64,000 bases of DNA from Micromonospora sp. MA102 (GTDB taxonomy: Bacteria > Actinomycetota > Actinomycetes > Mycobacteriales > Micromonosporaceae), in NCBI RefSeq assembly GCF_025460765.1, contig NZ_JAMWEG010000002.1, positions 558,001 through 622,000 of the forward strand, read 5' to 3'. Made by a program: the position numbers and the translations under genes. Numbering within the stretch: position 1 is the first letter of the stretch; each line of letters starts with the position of its first letter. Below the pieces are notes generated by a model that was given only the letters and a program-made list of their open reading frames with translations, made no database searches and was not told where the DNA came from. Below are positions 35,978-45,283 of this stretch, piece by piece.

Positions 35978-38494
35978 GTGGGCAGGCTCGCGACGGCGTA
36001 CCGGCAGGCGGTCGCCCTGCACCGGCAGGCCCTGCGCCGCTGGGAGACCGCCCGGCGGGCGCTGGCCGCCGCCGGCCCGGCGCCCGTTGGCAGCCCCGAG
36101 CTGGTCGCGCGCCTGGCCCGGCTCGGCGGCGACCTGGCCGGCCCCGTGCCCGGCACCGCCCGCGCCGCCACCCACCCCGTTCCGGTACGCCTCGGCGAGG
36201 CGACCACCGTGGACGGCGGCTTCCCCGTGCTGGTGCCGCTGGGCGCGGGCGCCCACCTCGCGGTCGACACCGACGCGCGGGACCCCCGGGTGGGCGAGCT
36301 GCTGCGGGCCCTGGTGGTGCGGCTGCTCACCGCCGCGCCGGCCGGCACGGTCCGGGTGGCCGGCATCGACCCGGCCGCGTTCGGCGCCGCCTTCCTGCCG
36401 CTGCGCCCGCTGCTCGACGCCGGCGCGCTGGGACCGGCCGCCACCACCGTCGCGGAGACGACCGCCCTGCTCGACGCGGCGGAACGGCACGCCCGGACCG
36501 CCCAGCGGGCCGCACCGGAGGACCGGGAGCTGCTGCTGGTCGTCGCCGCGTCCGCCCCGCCGCCGCGCGAGCTGGCCCGGCTCGCCGCCCTCACCCACGC
36601 CGGGCCCGACGCGGCGGTCTGCGTGCTGCTGGCCGGCCACCCGGCGGCCGGGCCGGCCGAGGCCCCGCCGCTGGGCGCCACCACCCAGCTCCGGCTCAAC
36701 GAGCGGTACGCCCTGGTCGGCGACCCGCCCGGCCGGCCGTTCAGCGCCGACGGCAGCGGCCTGGCCGCCCCGGTCCTGCTCGACGGGGACCCGTCCCACG
36801 CCACCGTGACCGCGCTGGCCCGGCGGCTCGCCGAGGCCGTCCGGCGGGCCACCACGGTCACCTTCGCCGACCTCCTGCCGGAGCGGCGCTGGGCCGAGTC
36901 GTCCGCCACCGGCCTGCGCACCGTGCTCGGGCGCGCCCGGGAACCGGTCACCGTGGCCTTCGACGACGCCACCCCGCACTGGCTCGTCGGCGGGCGCACC
37001 GGCGCCGGCAAGACGGTGTTCCTGCTCGACGTGCTCTACGGGCTGGCCGCCCGCTACTCCCCGGCCGAGCTCCAGCTCTTCCTGCTCGATTTCAAGGAGG
37101 GCGTCAGCTTCACCGAGTTCGTGCCCACCGAGCGGGACTCGTCCTGGCTGCCGCACGCCCGCGCGGTCGGCATCGAGTCCGACCGCGAGTACGGCGTGGC
37201 CGTGCTGCGCGAGCTGCGCGCCGAGCTGACCCGCCGGGCCGACCTGCTCAAGCGGCACGGCGTCAGCAAGCTTGCCGACCTGCCGCCAAACGCCCGGCCG
37301 CCCCGGATCGTCACCGTGGTCGACGAGTTCCAGGTCCTGTTCGCCGGCAACGACCCGCTCGCCCGGCAGGCCGTCGACCTCATCGAGGAACTGGCCCGCA
37401 AGGGCCGCTCGTACGGCCTGCACCTGGTGCTGGCCAGCCAGAGCACCACCGGCATCGAGGCGCTCTACGGCCGGGCCGAGGCGATCTTCGGGCAGTTCCC
37501 GCTCCGGGTCGCGCTGCCCGGCGGGGGCGGCGTGCTCGACCCGCTCAACGACGCCGCGAAGGCGCTGACCCTCGGCACGGCGGTGGTCAACACCGCCGGG
37601 GGGACGGCCGGCGCGGACACCGACGTCCACTTCCCCGACGCGCACGCCGCCGGGGCCGACCTCGCCGCCCTGCGCCACGAGCTGTTCGCGGCCCGGCCGG
37701 CCGGCGCCCGCCCACCCGCCGTCTTCCGGGGGTACGAGACTCCCCGGCTCGCCGACGACCCCACCTGGGCCGGCCTGGCCGCCGGCGCCGAGCCGCCGCT
37801 CGCCCTGGTCGGCCGCACCGTCGACGTGGCCGGCAGCACGGCCGCGTTCCGCCTCGACCCGGTGCCCGGCCGGCACCTCGCCGTGGTCGGCACCGCCGCC
37901 GCCGGCGCGGACGTGCTCCACTCGGCCACGCTCGGCCTGGCCCGGCAGCACGCCCCCGGCACGGCCCGCTTCCTGTTCGCCCCCCTGGCGCCCGGCACCA
38001 CCGGCACGGCGGACGACCTGGCCATGACCCTGGCCGCCGCCGGCCACCCGGTCCGCCGCCTCGACGCGGCGGCGCTGCGCGCCCACCTGGCCGAGTTGGC
38101 CGGCCCGCCCGCCCCGGAGGCCCGCCGCACCTACCTGGTCGTGTTCGGGATGGACGCCGCCGCCGGTGCGCTCGCCGCGACCGATCCCGGAACGTTCCGC
38201 TCCGGCCACGACGACCTGCGGACGGTGCTGCGCCAGGGCCCCGCGCACGGGGTGCACCTGCTCGGCTGGTGGCGCGGGCTGCGCCGGCTCGCCGAGGACC
38301 TCGGCGGCAGCCAGAACCGCGACGACGCGGCCTGCCTCGTCGCGCTGAACGTGCCCGCCGCCGACCTGGGGCTGCACCTGGGCGTGCACGACCTCGGCTA
38401 CGCCCCGCGCGACGGCCGGGCCCTCCTGGTCGACCGCCACGAGCACCGCACCGCCCTGGTCGTGCCCTTCGTCGACGACGGGGACGGGTCGTGA
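35978..38494 (+). CDS. FtsK/SpoIIIE-like ATPase without membrane domain
   Basis: This 838-residue protein opens with a helical region (about 1-90). A poorly conserved domain follows to about 310, then an FtsK-type motor: Walker A GGRTGAGKT at 338-346, LFLLDFKEGVSFTEFVP, Walker B with Asp449-Glu450 in IVTVVDEFQVLF, and the sensor stretch LHLVLASQSTTGIEALYGRA. Residues 600-838 look like a second, degenerate ATPase-like lobe without a P-loop. It has no transmembrane helices and no gamma domain, so it is not the division translocase. Substrate (DNA or protein) is unknown. The GTG follows GGAGGG. The stop overlaps the next gene (GTGA). Confidence 0.82.
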   Translation: MGRLATAYRQAVALHRQALRRWETARRALAAAGPAPVGSPELVARLARLGGDLAGPVPGTARAATHPVPVRLGEATTVDGGFPVLVPLGAGAHLAVDTDARDPRVGELLRALVVRLLTAAPAGTVRVAGIDPAAFGAAFLPLRPLLDAGALGPAATTVAETTALLDAAERHARTAQRAAPEDRELLLVVAASAPPPRELARLAALTHAGPDAAVCVLLAGHPAAGPAEAPPLGATTQLRLNERYALVGDPPGRPFSADGSGLAAPVLLDGDPSHATVTALARRLAEAVRRATTVTFADLLPERRWAESSATGLRTVLGRAREPVTVAFDDATPHWLVGGRTGAGKTVFLLDVLYGLAARYSPAELQLFLLDFKEGVSFTEFVPTERDSSWLPHARAVGIESDREYGVAVLRELRAELTRRADLLKRHGVSKLADLPPNARPPRIVTVVDEFQVLFAGNDPLARQAVDLIEELARKGRSYGLHLVLASQSTTGIEALYGRAEAIFGQFPLRVALPGGGGVLDPLNDAAKALTLGTAVVNTAGGTAGADTDVHFPDAHAAGADLAALRHELFAARPAGARPPAVFRGYETPRLADDPTWAGLAAGAEPPLALVGRTVDVAGSTAAFRLDPVPGRHLAVVGTAAAGADVLHSATLGLARQHAPGTARFLFAPLAPGTTGTADDLAMTLAAAGHPVRRLDAAALRAHLAELAGPPAPEARRTYLVVFGMDAAAGALAATDPGTFRSGHDDLRTVLRQGPAHGVHLLGWWRGLRRLAEDLGGSQNRDDAACLVALNVPAADLGLHLGVHDLGYAPRDGRALLVDRHEHRTALVVPFVDDGDGS

Positions 38495-39405
38495 CCGGGT
38501 TCGACGAGTACGCGGCCCTGCTCCGCGAACTCTCCACCCGTCAGCGGGGCGGCGAGCGGGCGATCGCCGCCGAGGCCGAACGCCGGCGCGCCCTCCAGTC
38601 CACCGTCGACCAGCTCGGCCGGCGGCTCGCCGCCCAGGGGCAGCGCCTCGACCAGCTCGGGCAGGCCATCGGGCTGCCGATGCGGTCGGTCCCCGCCGAG
38701 GCGCCGGACGCGTCTCCGGTCCCGGCCGGCGCCCCGCCCACGGCCGCGTCGGCCCACCTCTCCGCGACGCCGGCCGCGGGTGCGGCGGGACCGGTCTCGC
38801 CGGGCTCGGGGCCGGCCGGGCCCGCGGCGGGGCCGGTGGTGCCCGCGGCGGGAACGGCCGCGCCGGTGCCGCCCGGCGCGGAGGCGCCCGGAACCGGGGG
38901 CGGGGTGACCGGCGGCGCAGCCGCCGCGCCGGGGCGGCCGGGGGTCGGGGCGTATCCCGAGGGAACGGTGCCCGGTCCGCGCCCGGGTGACCCGGCGACC
39001 GAGCTGGCCGCGGCCGCGCGGCTGGCCGACGAGGCCGACCGGCACGGGCAGCAGGCCGAGGCCCTGGCGCGGCGGCCCGTGCTGCTGCCCACCTGGTCGG
39101 CGCCGGCCCGGGCGGTCGCCGTCTACGCGGCCTGCGCGCTGGCCGGCTCCCTGCTCATGCTGGTGGCGCTGATCGGCTCGCCGCTGCCGGCCACCGGGCT
39201 GGACCTGGTGGCCGCCGTCTCGTGCGCGGGCGTGCCGCTGCTGTCCTTCCTGGCCGGACACCTGGTGCTCGGGCGCTGGGGCCGCCCGGTGCTCGGCGGC
39301 GACACCCCGCCCGGGCGGTACGTGCCACTGGGCTTCGTGATCTGCGCGCTGGTCGCCCCGTCGCTGTTCTGCCTCTACCTGGTGGTGTTCCGGCTGCTCA
39401 GCTGA
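38491..39405 (+). CDS. Coiled-coil and membrane partner protein of the FtsK-like ATPase
   Basis: The 304-residue protein has three parts. Residues 1-60 are a charged coiled coil (YAALLRELSTRQRGGERAIA, AEAERRRALQSTVDQLGRRL). Residues 65-170 are a flexible Pro/Ala/Gly linker. Residues 205-304 hold three hydrophobic helices (VAVYAACALAGSLLMLVALI, LDLVAAVSCAGVPLLSFLAG, YVPLGFVICALVAPSLFCLY). Translation is coupled to the ATPase by GTGA, so the pair probably forms a membrane-anchored complex. I do not recognise a named family. Confidence 0.75.
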   Translation: MTGFDEYAALLRELSTRQRGGERAIAAEAERRRALQSTVDQLGRRLAAQGQRLDQLGQAIGLPMRSVPAEAPDASPVPAGAPPTAASAHLSATPAAGAAGPVSPGSGPAGPAAGPVVPAAGTAAPVPPGAEAPGTGGGVTGGAAAAPGRPGVGAYPEGTVPGPRPGDPATELAAAARLADEADRHGQQAEALARRPVLLPTWSAPARAVAVYAACALAGSLLMLVALIGSPLPATGLDLVAAVSCAGVPLLSFLAGHLVLGRWGRPVLGGDTPPGRYVPLGFVICALVAPSLFCLYLVVFRLLS

Positions 39406-39480
39406 GCGCCGCGAATCTGCGTCCCGGCTCGGTGCCGGGCCGTCGCCTAGGCTACGGGACAGGCGAGCAGGGGAGGGCGC

Positions 39481-39744
39481 GTGAGCGCGGCGGACATCAT
39501 GGCGAGGCTGGCGGCGGCGGCCCAGAAGCTGGACGAGGCGAAGGCCCGGACGGCCGCCGCGGCGCAGGACGCCGCCGAGGCCCGGGCCCTGGTGGCGGGC
39601 GCGCTGGAGGGCGTGGCGGCCGGGCCGCTGCTCAACATGATCGACGCCTACCGGCAGGCGCTCACCCAGGCCGCGCAGGGCGGCGAGCCGGCCCGCCAGC
39701 ACGTGCAGGAGACGATCGCCAGGGTCCAGGCCCTGGGCAGCTGA
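39481..39744 (+). CDS. Small helical protein (DUF6244-like)
   Basis: The 87-residue, nearly all-alpha protein contains MSAADIMARLAAAAQKLDEA and ends RQHVQETIARVQALGS. This pattern resembles a Micromonosporaceae family I remember as DUF6244, without certainty. The middle, GALEGVAAGPLLNMIDAYRQ, breaks two amphipathic helices, a size and shape reminiscent of WXG100-like hairpins, but no WxG is present. GGGGAGGG precedes the GTG and TAGGCT lies about 30 nt upstream. It follows the FtsK-like pair on the same strand and may belong to the same system. Confidence 0.7.
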   Translation: MSAADIMARLAAAAQKLDEAKARTAAAAQDAAEARALVAGALEGVAAGPLLNMIDAYRQALTQAAQGGEPARQHVQETIARVQALGS

Positions 39745-39765
39745 GGGCGCCCGACCCCGCCGGCT

Positions 39766-41127
39766 TCACGGGTCGGTGAGGACGAGCCACTCGTCGTCGC
39801 GCCGGCCGACGGTGGTGTCCGGCGGCCAGACATGGGTCACGGACGCCGACGCGCGGGCCTGGTCGACGAGCGGCCGGCGGGCCAGCGTCGCCCCCTCGAA
39901 GCTGGCCGGGCCGTGGAACACCGCCCGGCCGAAGTTGGCGGCCCCCTCGAAGCGGGCCCCCTCGAACCACGCCTCCGCGCCGAACTCGGTCCAGCGGAAC
40001 AGCGCCATGTCGGCGAACCGCGCCCGGCGGAAGCCCGCGTACGCCGCGAAGGTGGTGTGCTCCATGGACAGTCCGGCCAGGAACACCGCCTCGCGGAAGG
40101 TGGCGCTGCCCGCGAACCGGGCCCGGTCGAAGCTGCTGGGCTGCCGCAGCGTGGCCCCGCGGAAGGAGACCGGCCCGAAGCTCGTCCCGCGGCAGGACAG
40201 CGCGCCGCCGAGGTCGGCCCGGTCGAAGCTCACCTGGCCCGTGAAGCGGGCGTCGTCCAGCAGGAGTTCCGCGTCTCCGGTGAGGTCCTCGAACACGGCG
40301 TCGGCGAACTCCGCGGTCAGCAGGAGCCGGCCGCGGACGACCGCACCGGCGAAGGTGGTGGTGCCGGTGCAGACCGCGCCGGTGAGGTCCAGGTCCACCA
40401 GGGTGCAGCCGGCGGCGTCGAAGTCGTGCAGCCGGGCGCCGGTCAGGTCCAGCGCGATGCCGGGCCACCAGTCGTCGCCGTCGGCGCGCAGGTGCCGGGC
40501 GAGCATCCGCTGCGCGGTGCGGCGCACCTCGGTCTCGCGCGGGTCGTCGGGCGCCGGCATGCGGAGGTACGCGCAGAGCACGGCCACGATCGTCGGCCGC
40601 TGTTCCGGGTTATCCTGACCGAGTCGTTCGAGGGCGTGCAGGCCGCCGAGGCGTACCGCGGGGTTGTCGCTGCCGACCAGCTCGATGGCCCGGACGTACA
40701 GCTCGGTGACCCGCCGCTCGGCGGCGTCGTGTTCGACGGCGGTGGCCTGCCGCTCCTGGTGCCGCTGCCCGGCGTCGGCGACCGCCTCGGCGTGCGCCTG
40801 CACCCGGTCGCGGTGCGCCTGGTCCCGGGCGGCCACGGCCTCCTGGTGCCGCTGCCCGCGCTCGCTGATCCACTGTCGACGGGCGGCGAGCAGCAGCGCC
40901 AGACCGCCGCCGGTGCCGGCGACCACGGTGAGGCCGGTGCGGATGGCGTCGACGCGCAGCGTGGCCCGGGTGTCCGGTTGGGCGGCCCGGTCGGCCTCGC
41001 CGAGCAGCCAGTCCAGGACCAGCCAGCCGAGCAGGACGGCCAGCAGCAGCCCGAGCAGCGCCAACCACCACGGCATCACCCGGAGCGGCTTCTCCGGCGG
41101 CGGTGGGGTGGACACGGCGCTCAGCAT
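39766..41127 (-). CDS. Membrane-anchored pentapeptide-repeat protein
   Basis: The 453-residue protein has two N-terminal membrane helices (WWLALLGLLLAVLLGWLVLD and the GLTVVAGTGGGLALLLAARR segment), a charged coiled coil (about 85-135, QRHQEAVAARDQAHRDRVQA) and an alpha-helical part with LGGLHALERLGQDNPEQRP. From about 225 to 420 it has pentapeptide repeats of the A(D/N)LxF type (ARFTGQVSFDRADLGGALSC and many more), which fold into a right-handed four-sided helix. Its role is unknown; related multi-domain proteins occur widely in actinomycetes. It is convergent with the small helical gene. Confidence 0.85.
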   Translation of the reverse strand: MLSAVSTPPPPEKPLRVMPWWLALLGLLLAVLLGWLVLDWLLGEADRAAQPDTRATLRVDAIRTGLTVVAGTGGGLALLLAARRQWISERGQRHQEAVAARDQAHRDRVQAHAEAVADAGQRHQERQATAVEHDAAERRVTELYVRAIELVGSDNPAVRLGGLHALERLGQDNPEQRPTIVAVLCAYLRMPAPDDPRETEVRRTAQRMLARHLRADGDDWWPGIALDLTGARLHDFDAAGCTLVDLDLTGAVCTGTTTFAGAVVRGRLLLTAEFADAVFEDLTGDAELLLDDARFTGQVSFDRADLGGALSCRGTSFGPVSFRGATLRQPSSFDRARFAGSATFREAVFLAGLSMEHTTFAAYAGFRRARFADMALFRWTEFGAEAWFEGARFEGAANFGRAVFHGPASFEGATLARRPLVDQARASASVTHVWPPDTTVGRRDDEWLVLTDP

Positions 41128-41325
41128 GCCATCCGGGCGGGCGGGCCGGGGGGACCGCCGGACGCCGGATACGCCGGTTTGTGCCCCCTGCGGAACAACG
41201 GGTTACCCGTGCGTAACTTTCCATTGACGTGTGTGAAATCGGACACGCATCATCGTTTTCACGATCGATCGGATCCCCCACCCGTCCTCCCGGAAATCCG
41301 GGGCCTCCCACCGGAGGTGCAGCCC
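41128..41325. promoter_or_regulatory. Divergent promoter region of the lipase
   Basis: TTGACG (41224-41229) is a good -35 for the lipase gene. The dyad CGTGT-GTGAAATCGG-ACACG (41229-41248) follows it and overlaps the spacer. A -10 near GCATCA would be 17 bp from the -35. These are sequence matches only. Confidence 0.35.
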
Positions 41326-42150
41326 ATGCTGCTCCGAACGATCCTGGCCGCCACCGCCGCCGCCACCGCCCTACTCGTCCCGGCCACCGCCGCCCACGCC
41401 GAGCCCACCACCGAAACGGCCACCACCACCGAAGCCGCCGCCGGCAACGCCGGGGCCGCCCAGGCCGACACCGCCGGTCGCGCCGCCGCCGACGCCGACC
41501 CGGTCGTCGTGGTCGGCGGCCTGATCGGAGTCTCCATCGCCTACGAACCGATCGCCGCCCGGCTGCGCGCCGACGGCTACCGGGTCTCCATCTACCAGTT
41601 GCCGAACCTCGGCTTCGGCGACATCCGCGAGTCCGCCCGGGCCCTGTCGTCCTATGTCGACCAGGTCCGCTCCGCCACCGGGGCGGCCAAGGTGGACCTC
41701 GTCACCCACTCCGAGGGCGGCCTGGCCTCCCGTTGGTACGTCACGTTCCTCGGCGGCGCCGCCAAGGTCGACCAGTACGTCAGCCTGGGCAGCCCGCAGC
41801 AGGGCACCTACGTCGCCAACATCATCAACTTGCTGGGGCTGGGCAGCTGCGCGGGCATCGTCGCCTGCCAGCAGATGTCCATCGGGTCCAGCTTCCTGGC
41901 CGACCTCAACGGCGGCGACGACACCCCGGGCGCGGTCCGCTGGACCACCGTCCGCACCTGGCAGGACGAGCTGGTACGCCCGGTCGACAACGCCTCCCTG
42001 GCCGACGGCGCGACAAACGTCCTGGTGCAGGCGTGGTGCCCGCTGCGGATCGTCGGCCACCTGGGCCTGATCCTCGACGGCACCACGTACAGCGTCGTGC
42101 GGCAGGTGCTCGCCGGCGCCGCCATCCGCCCCAACTGTTTCGCGCTCTGA
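41326..42150 (+). CDS. Secreted alpha/beta-hydrolase lipase
   Basis: The 274-residue secreted lipase (lipase_2/EstA type) has an Ala-rich signal peptide (MLLRTILAATAAATALLVPA, cleaved after AHA) and then a low-complexity Thr/Ala propeptide. The oxyanion segment is VVVVGGLIGVS. The nucleophile is Ser in LVTHSEGGLASRWY, a THSEG version of GxSxG as in Bacillus LipA (AHSMG). The catalytic His is probably in IVGHLGLILD. Cys pairs (GSCAGIVACQQ; WCPLR, PNCFAL) suggest disulfides. CCGGAGG precedes the ATG. Confidence 0.88.
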   Translation: MLLRTILAATAAATALLVPATAAHAEPTTETATTTEAAAGNAGAAQADTAGRAAADADPVVVVGGLIGVSIAYEPIAARLRADGYRVSIYQLPNLGFGDIRESARALSSYVDQVRSATGAAKVDLVTHSEGGLASRWYVTFLGGAAKVDQYVSLGSPQQGTYVANIINLLGLGSCAGIVACQQMSIGSSFLADLNGGDDTPGAVRWTTVRTWQDELVRPVDNASLADGATNVLVQAWCPLRIVGHLGLILDGTTYSVVRQVLAGAAIRPNCFAL

Positions 42151-42160
42151 GACCGGTTCC

Positions 42161-42197
42161 GGGCTCGACGGTCGCCGCGCCGGCGGCCGTCGAGCCC
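42161..42197. terminator. Bidirectional terminator hairpin
   Basis: GGGCTCGACGG (42161-42171) pairs with CCGTCGAGCCC (42187-42197), and the 15-nt loop can fold further (GCCG/CGGC). It lies between the stops of the convergent lipase and GMC genes. Confidence 0.7.
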
Positions 42198-42200
42198 CGG

Positions 42201-43778
42201 TCAGCCGGTGGTCCGGCCGAGGATGAGGTCGGCCGCCCGCCAGGCCAGCGCGGTCACCGGGGCGCTGGTCCAGCCGGACACCATCGCCGGCAGCACGGAC
42301 GCGTCGACCACCCGCAGCCCGGTCACCCCGCGCACCCGGAGCTGCGGGTCGACGACGTGGTCGTCGCCGGTCCCCATGGCGCAGGTGCCGATGGCGTGGT
42401 AGCCGCAGTAGCCGTGCGCCCGGCCGGCCTCGATGATCTCCTCGTCGGTCTGGGTCGCCGGCCCCGGCAGGGTCTCCGCCGCGATCCGCTTGGCGATCGG
42501 CCCGGTGGCGAACAGCTCCCGGACGAGTCGTACCGCGTCCACGGCGACCCGCCGGTCGTGCGCGGTGGCGAAGTAGTTCGCCACGATCGCGGGCGGCGTG
42601 CGGGGGTCGGGGCCGGTGACGGCGAGACTGCCCTCGCTGTCGGGGCGGGTCACCGTGCCCAGGCACAGCAGGCCCGGCTCCCGCTCCAGCTCCAGCGCCC
42701 GTCCGGGGCGCGGTGGCGCCGCCGAGAACGGCGCCATCAACAGGTGCACGTCGGGGCGGTCCAGCTCCGGACGGGACCGGACGTGCGCCGCGACGTCCAG
42801 CACCGGCAGGGCGAGCGGGCCACCGCGGGTGACCAGCCAGCGCAGGGCGGCCCGGGCCTGGCCCAGCGGGCTGCCCAGCCGGGCGTTGTAGCCGCCGGGC
42901 TCGGCGAGCCGGTACTGGAGGGGTATCGGCCGGTGCTCGCGCAGGCCCGCCCCCACCCGGGGCCGGTCGAGCAGCACCGGGACGCCGGCCGCGCGCAGGG
43001 TGTCGGCCGGCCCGATGCCGGAGACCTGCAGCAGCTGCGGGGTGGCCAGGGCGCCCGCGGCGAGGATCACCTCGGCGGCCGCCCGGTGGTCGACCTCCCG
43101 GCCCCGGTGCGCGACCCGTACGCCGACCGCCCGGCCGCCCTCCACCAGCAGGCGCAGCGCGACGGTGTCGACGGCGACGGTCAGGTTGGGCCGCTGCCGC
43201 ACCGGGTGCAGGAAGGCGTCGGCGGCGGTGACCCGTCGGCCGGCGTGGATGGTGGCCGTCACGTAGCCGATCCGCTCGCCGTCGTCGGCGTCGAGGTCGT
43301 CGACGCGGCGCCAGCCCAGCTCCACCCCGGTCTCCAGCATGTCCTCGCAGAGCGGGTCGGTGCCGGTGGCGACGGACAGGCGGACCGGGCCGTCGGTGTC
43401 GCGCGCCGGGTGGTCCTCCAGCCGCGCGAAGACCGGCCCCATGGTCGACCAGCCCCAGCCGAGGGGCGCCAGCGCGTCCCAGTCGGCCGCCGCGCCCCGG
43501 CTCCAGACCATGCCGTTGATCGCGGTCGAGCCGCCGATCAGGCGACCACGCTGCCAGGTCTCGTGCCGCCCCGGTGCGATGGTCGCCGGATAGTGCCAGG
43601 CGGTGCGCGGGTCGTCCATGAGCCGGGCGAACGCCTTGGGTACGCGCACGAGGGGGCTGCGGTCCCAGCCGCCCGCCTCGACGAGCAGCACCCGGGTGCC
43701 CAGGTCCTCGCTGAGCCGGTTGGCCAGCACGCACCCGGCCGCCCCGGCACCGACGATCACGTAATCGAAACCGTCCAC
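42201..43778 (-). CDS. GMC family oxidoreductase
   Basis: The 525-residue FAD-dependent oxidoreductase has the N-terminal dinucleotide motif YVIVGAGAAGCVLANRLSED. The GMC signature is GRLIGGSTAINGMVWSRG and the second signature GALATPQLLQVSGIGPAD. The active-site His lies in YCGYHAIGTCAMG, and DASVLPAMVSGWTSAPVTAL is the C-terminal FAD loop. Close relatives include choline and alcohol dehydrogenases; the substrate here is unknown. The GTG at 43778 begins MDGFDYVIVG, as expected for the family. Confidence 0.93.
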   Translation of the reverse strand: MDGFDYVIVGAGAAGCVLANRLSEDLGTRVLLVEAGGWDRSPLVRVPKAFARLMDDPRTAWHYPATIAPGRHETWQRGRLIGGSTAINGMVWSRGAAADWDALAPLGWGWSTMGPVFARLEDHPARDTDGPVRLSVATGTDPLCEDMLETGVELGWRRVDDLDADDGERIGYVTATIHAGRRVTAADAFLHPVRQRPNLTVAVDTVALRLLVEGGRAVGVRVAHRGREVDHRAAAEVILAAGALATPQLLQVSGIGPADTLRAAGVPVLLDRPRVGAGLREHRPIPLQYRLAEPGGYNARLGSPLGQARAALRWLVTRGGPLALPVLDVAAHVRSRPELDRPDVHLLMAPFSAAPPRPGRALELEREPGLLCLGTVTRPDSEGSLAVTGPDPRTPPAIVANYFATAHDRRVAVDAVRLVRELFATGPIAKRIAAETLPGPATQTDEEIIEAGRAHGYCGYHAIGTCAMGTGDDHVVDPQLRVRGVTGLRVVDASVLPAMVSGWTSAPVTALAWRAADLILGRTTG

Positions 43779-43854
43779 TCCGGACCCCCGCTCGTCCCGG
43801 GCGTGAGAATCCTTCTGACGGTAGCGGTTCGATCACGCTTCGGAAAGGGGTCGG

Positions 43855-44721
43855 TCAGGCGGCCTTGGCGAGCGCCTCGAACTCCTCGTCGCTGAGCCGC
43901 ACCTCGGCCGCGGCGACGTTCTCCTCCAGGTGCGCCACGGAGGACGTACCCGGAATGGGCAGCACGACCGGCGACCGGCGCAACAGCCAGGCGAGGGCGA
44001 GCTGCGCGGGCGTCGCGCCGTGGTCGGTGGAGATCGCGTCCAGCGGCCCGCCCGGCCGGGCCAGGTTGCCGGTGGCGATCGGGAACCAGGGGATGAACGC
44101 CAGGTCGTTGCGCTCGCAGTGGTCCAGCACGTCCTCGGCGCTGCGGTCGGCGAGGTTGTAGAGGTTCTGCACCGACACCACCGGGGCGATCCGCCGGGCC
44201 GCCTCGATCTGCTCCACGGTGACCTCGGAGAGCCCGATGTGCCGCACCTTCCCCTCCTGCCGCAGCAGCGCCAGCTCGCCGAGCTGGTCCTCCAACGGCA
44301 CCTTCGCGTCGATCCGGTGCAGCTGGTAGAGCGGGATGCAGTCCAGGCCCAGGTGGCGCAGGCTCAGCTCGCACTGCTGGCGCAGGTACTCGGGGCGGCC
44401 CACCGGCCGCCAGTCGCCCGGCCCGGAGCGGGTCAGCCCGGCCTTCGTCGCGATGACCAGGTCCTCGGCGTACGGGTGCAGCGCCTCCCGGATCAGCAGC
44501 TCGCTGACGAACGGGCCGTACGAGTCGGCCGTGTCGATGAAGGTGACGCCCAGCTCGTACGCGCGGCGCAGCACCCGCACCGCCTCGGCCGGGTCCTTCG
44601 GGTCGCCCCAGACCCCGGGGCCGGTGAGCTGCATGGCCCCGTAGCCCAGCCGGTCGACCTGGAGGTCGCCACCGATCCGGTAGGTGCCCGAGGCCTTCGC
44701 GGGCCCGGTGCTGGTCGCCAT
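43855..44721 (-). CDS. Aldo/keto reductase
   Basis: The 288-residue reductase of the AKR11/YdbC-like group has Asp and Tyr in [11 protein letters not shown], Lys in [11 protein letters not shown] and His in [11 protein letters not shown]. It ends [15 protein letters not shown]. The start at 44721 has AGGAGG 6 nt upstream. It lies next to the GMC oxidoreductase on the same strand with 76 bp between, possibly one carbonyl or alcohol redox pair. No regulator sits beside it, unlike the first aldo/keto reductase at 7.8 kb. Substrate unknown. Confidence 0.92.
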   Translation of the reverse strand: MATSTGPAKASGTYRIGGDLQVDRLGYGAMQLTGPGVWGDPKDPAEAVRVLRRAYELGVTFIDTADSYGPFVSELLIREALHPYAEDLVIATKAGLTRSGPGDWRPVGRPEYLRQQCELSLRHLGLDCIPLYQLHRIDAKVPLEDQLGELALLRQEGKVRHIGLSEVTVEQIEAARRIAPVVSVQNLYNLADRSAEDVLDHCERNDLAFIPWFPIATGNLARPGGPLDAISTDHGATPAQLALAWLLRRSPVVLPIPGTSSVAHLEENVAAAEVRLSDEEFEALAKAA

Positions 44722-44917
44722 GGCGGTCCTCCTGTGCGTCGTCGTCGGCGGCGCTCGCCGCCCCGACCGGGAGTCTTTCCCGCGAATCGCCGCCGCCAAC
44801 GTCCCGGGGCGGGTGTTTCCGCCGGCCGCCGGCGCGGGGCGGGCAGTTTGCGGCGAGCGACCCCGGGAGCGGGGAGCGCCGTGCGACGCTGGGCGCAACG
44901 GTGGTCTGGAGGTGCGC

Positions 44918-45283
44918 ATGGCCGCGACACCACGGCTCGACTTCGCGCTCGACACGTACGAGTGCATCGTGCTCTACCCGGGGGCGTCGGGCCGGGCGCT
45001 GCCGGACGAGACCGTGCAACGCCTGCAGGCCGAGCACATCCAGCACATGCAGGCGCTGCAACGGCGGGGCATCGTCCTGGTCGACGGCTCGGTGGACGGC
45101 CCGGCCCGCGAGCCGGACCCGCCGATCGGCTTCGGCCTGGCCCGCACCGGCTCGGTCGACGACGTGCGCAGCGTCATGGAGGCCGACCCGGCCGTGCAGG
45201 CCGGGCTCTACCGCGTCGAGGTGCTCACGTTCCTCTGCCCGGCCGGCTCGCTGGAGTTCCCCCTCGTCAAGGCGCAGAGCTGA
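44918..45283 (+). CDS. YCII-domain protein
   Basis: The 121-residue protein has a ferredoxin-like YCII fold: [18 protein letters not shown], then the His pair in [20 protein letters not shown] with DGSV after it, and [19 protein letters not shown] as the closing segment. YCII proteins resemble muconolactone isomerase-like domains; the molecular role is mostly unknown. TGGAGG lies before the ATG at 44918. Divergent from the aldo/keto reductase. Confidence 0.8.
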   Translation: MAATPRLDFALDTYECIVLYPGASGRALPDETVQRLQAEHIQHMQALQRRGIVLVDGSVDGPAREPDPPIGFGLARTGSVDDVRSVMEADPAVQAGLYRVEVLTFLCPAGSLEFPLVKAQS

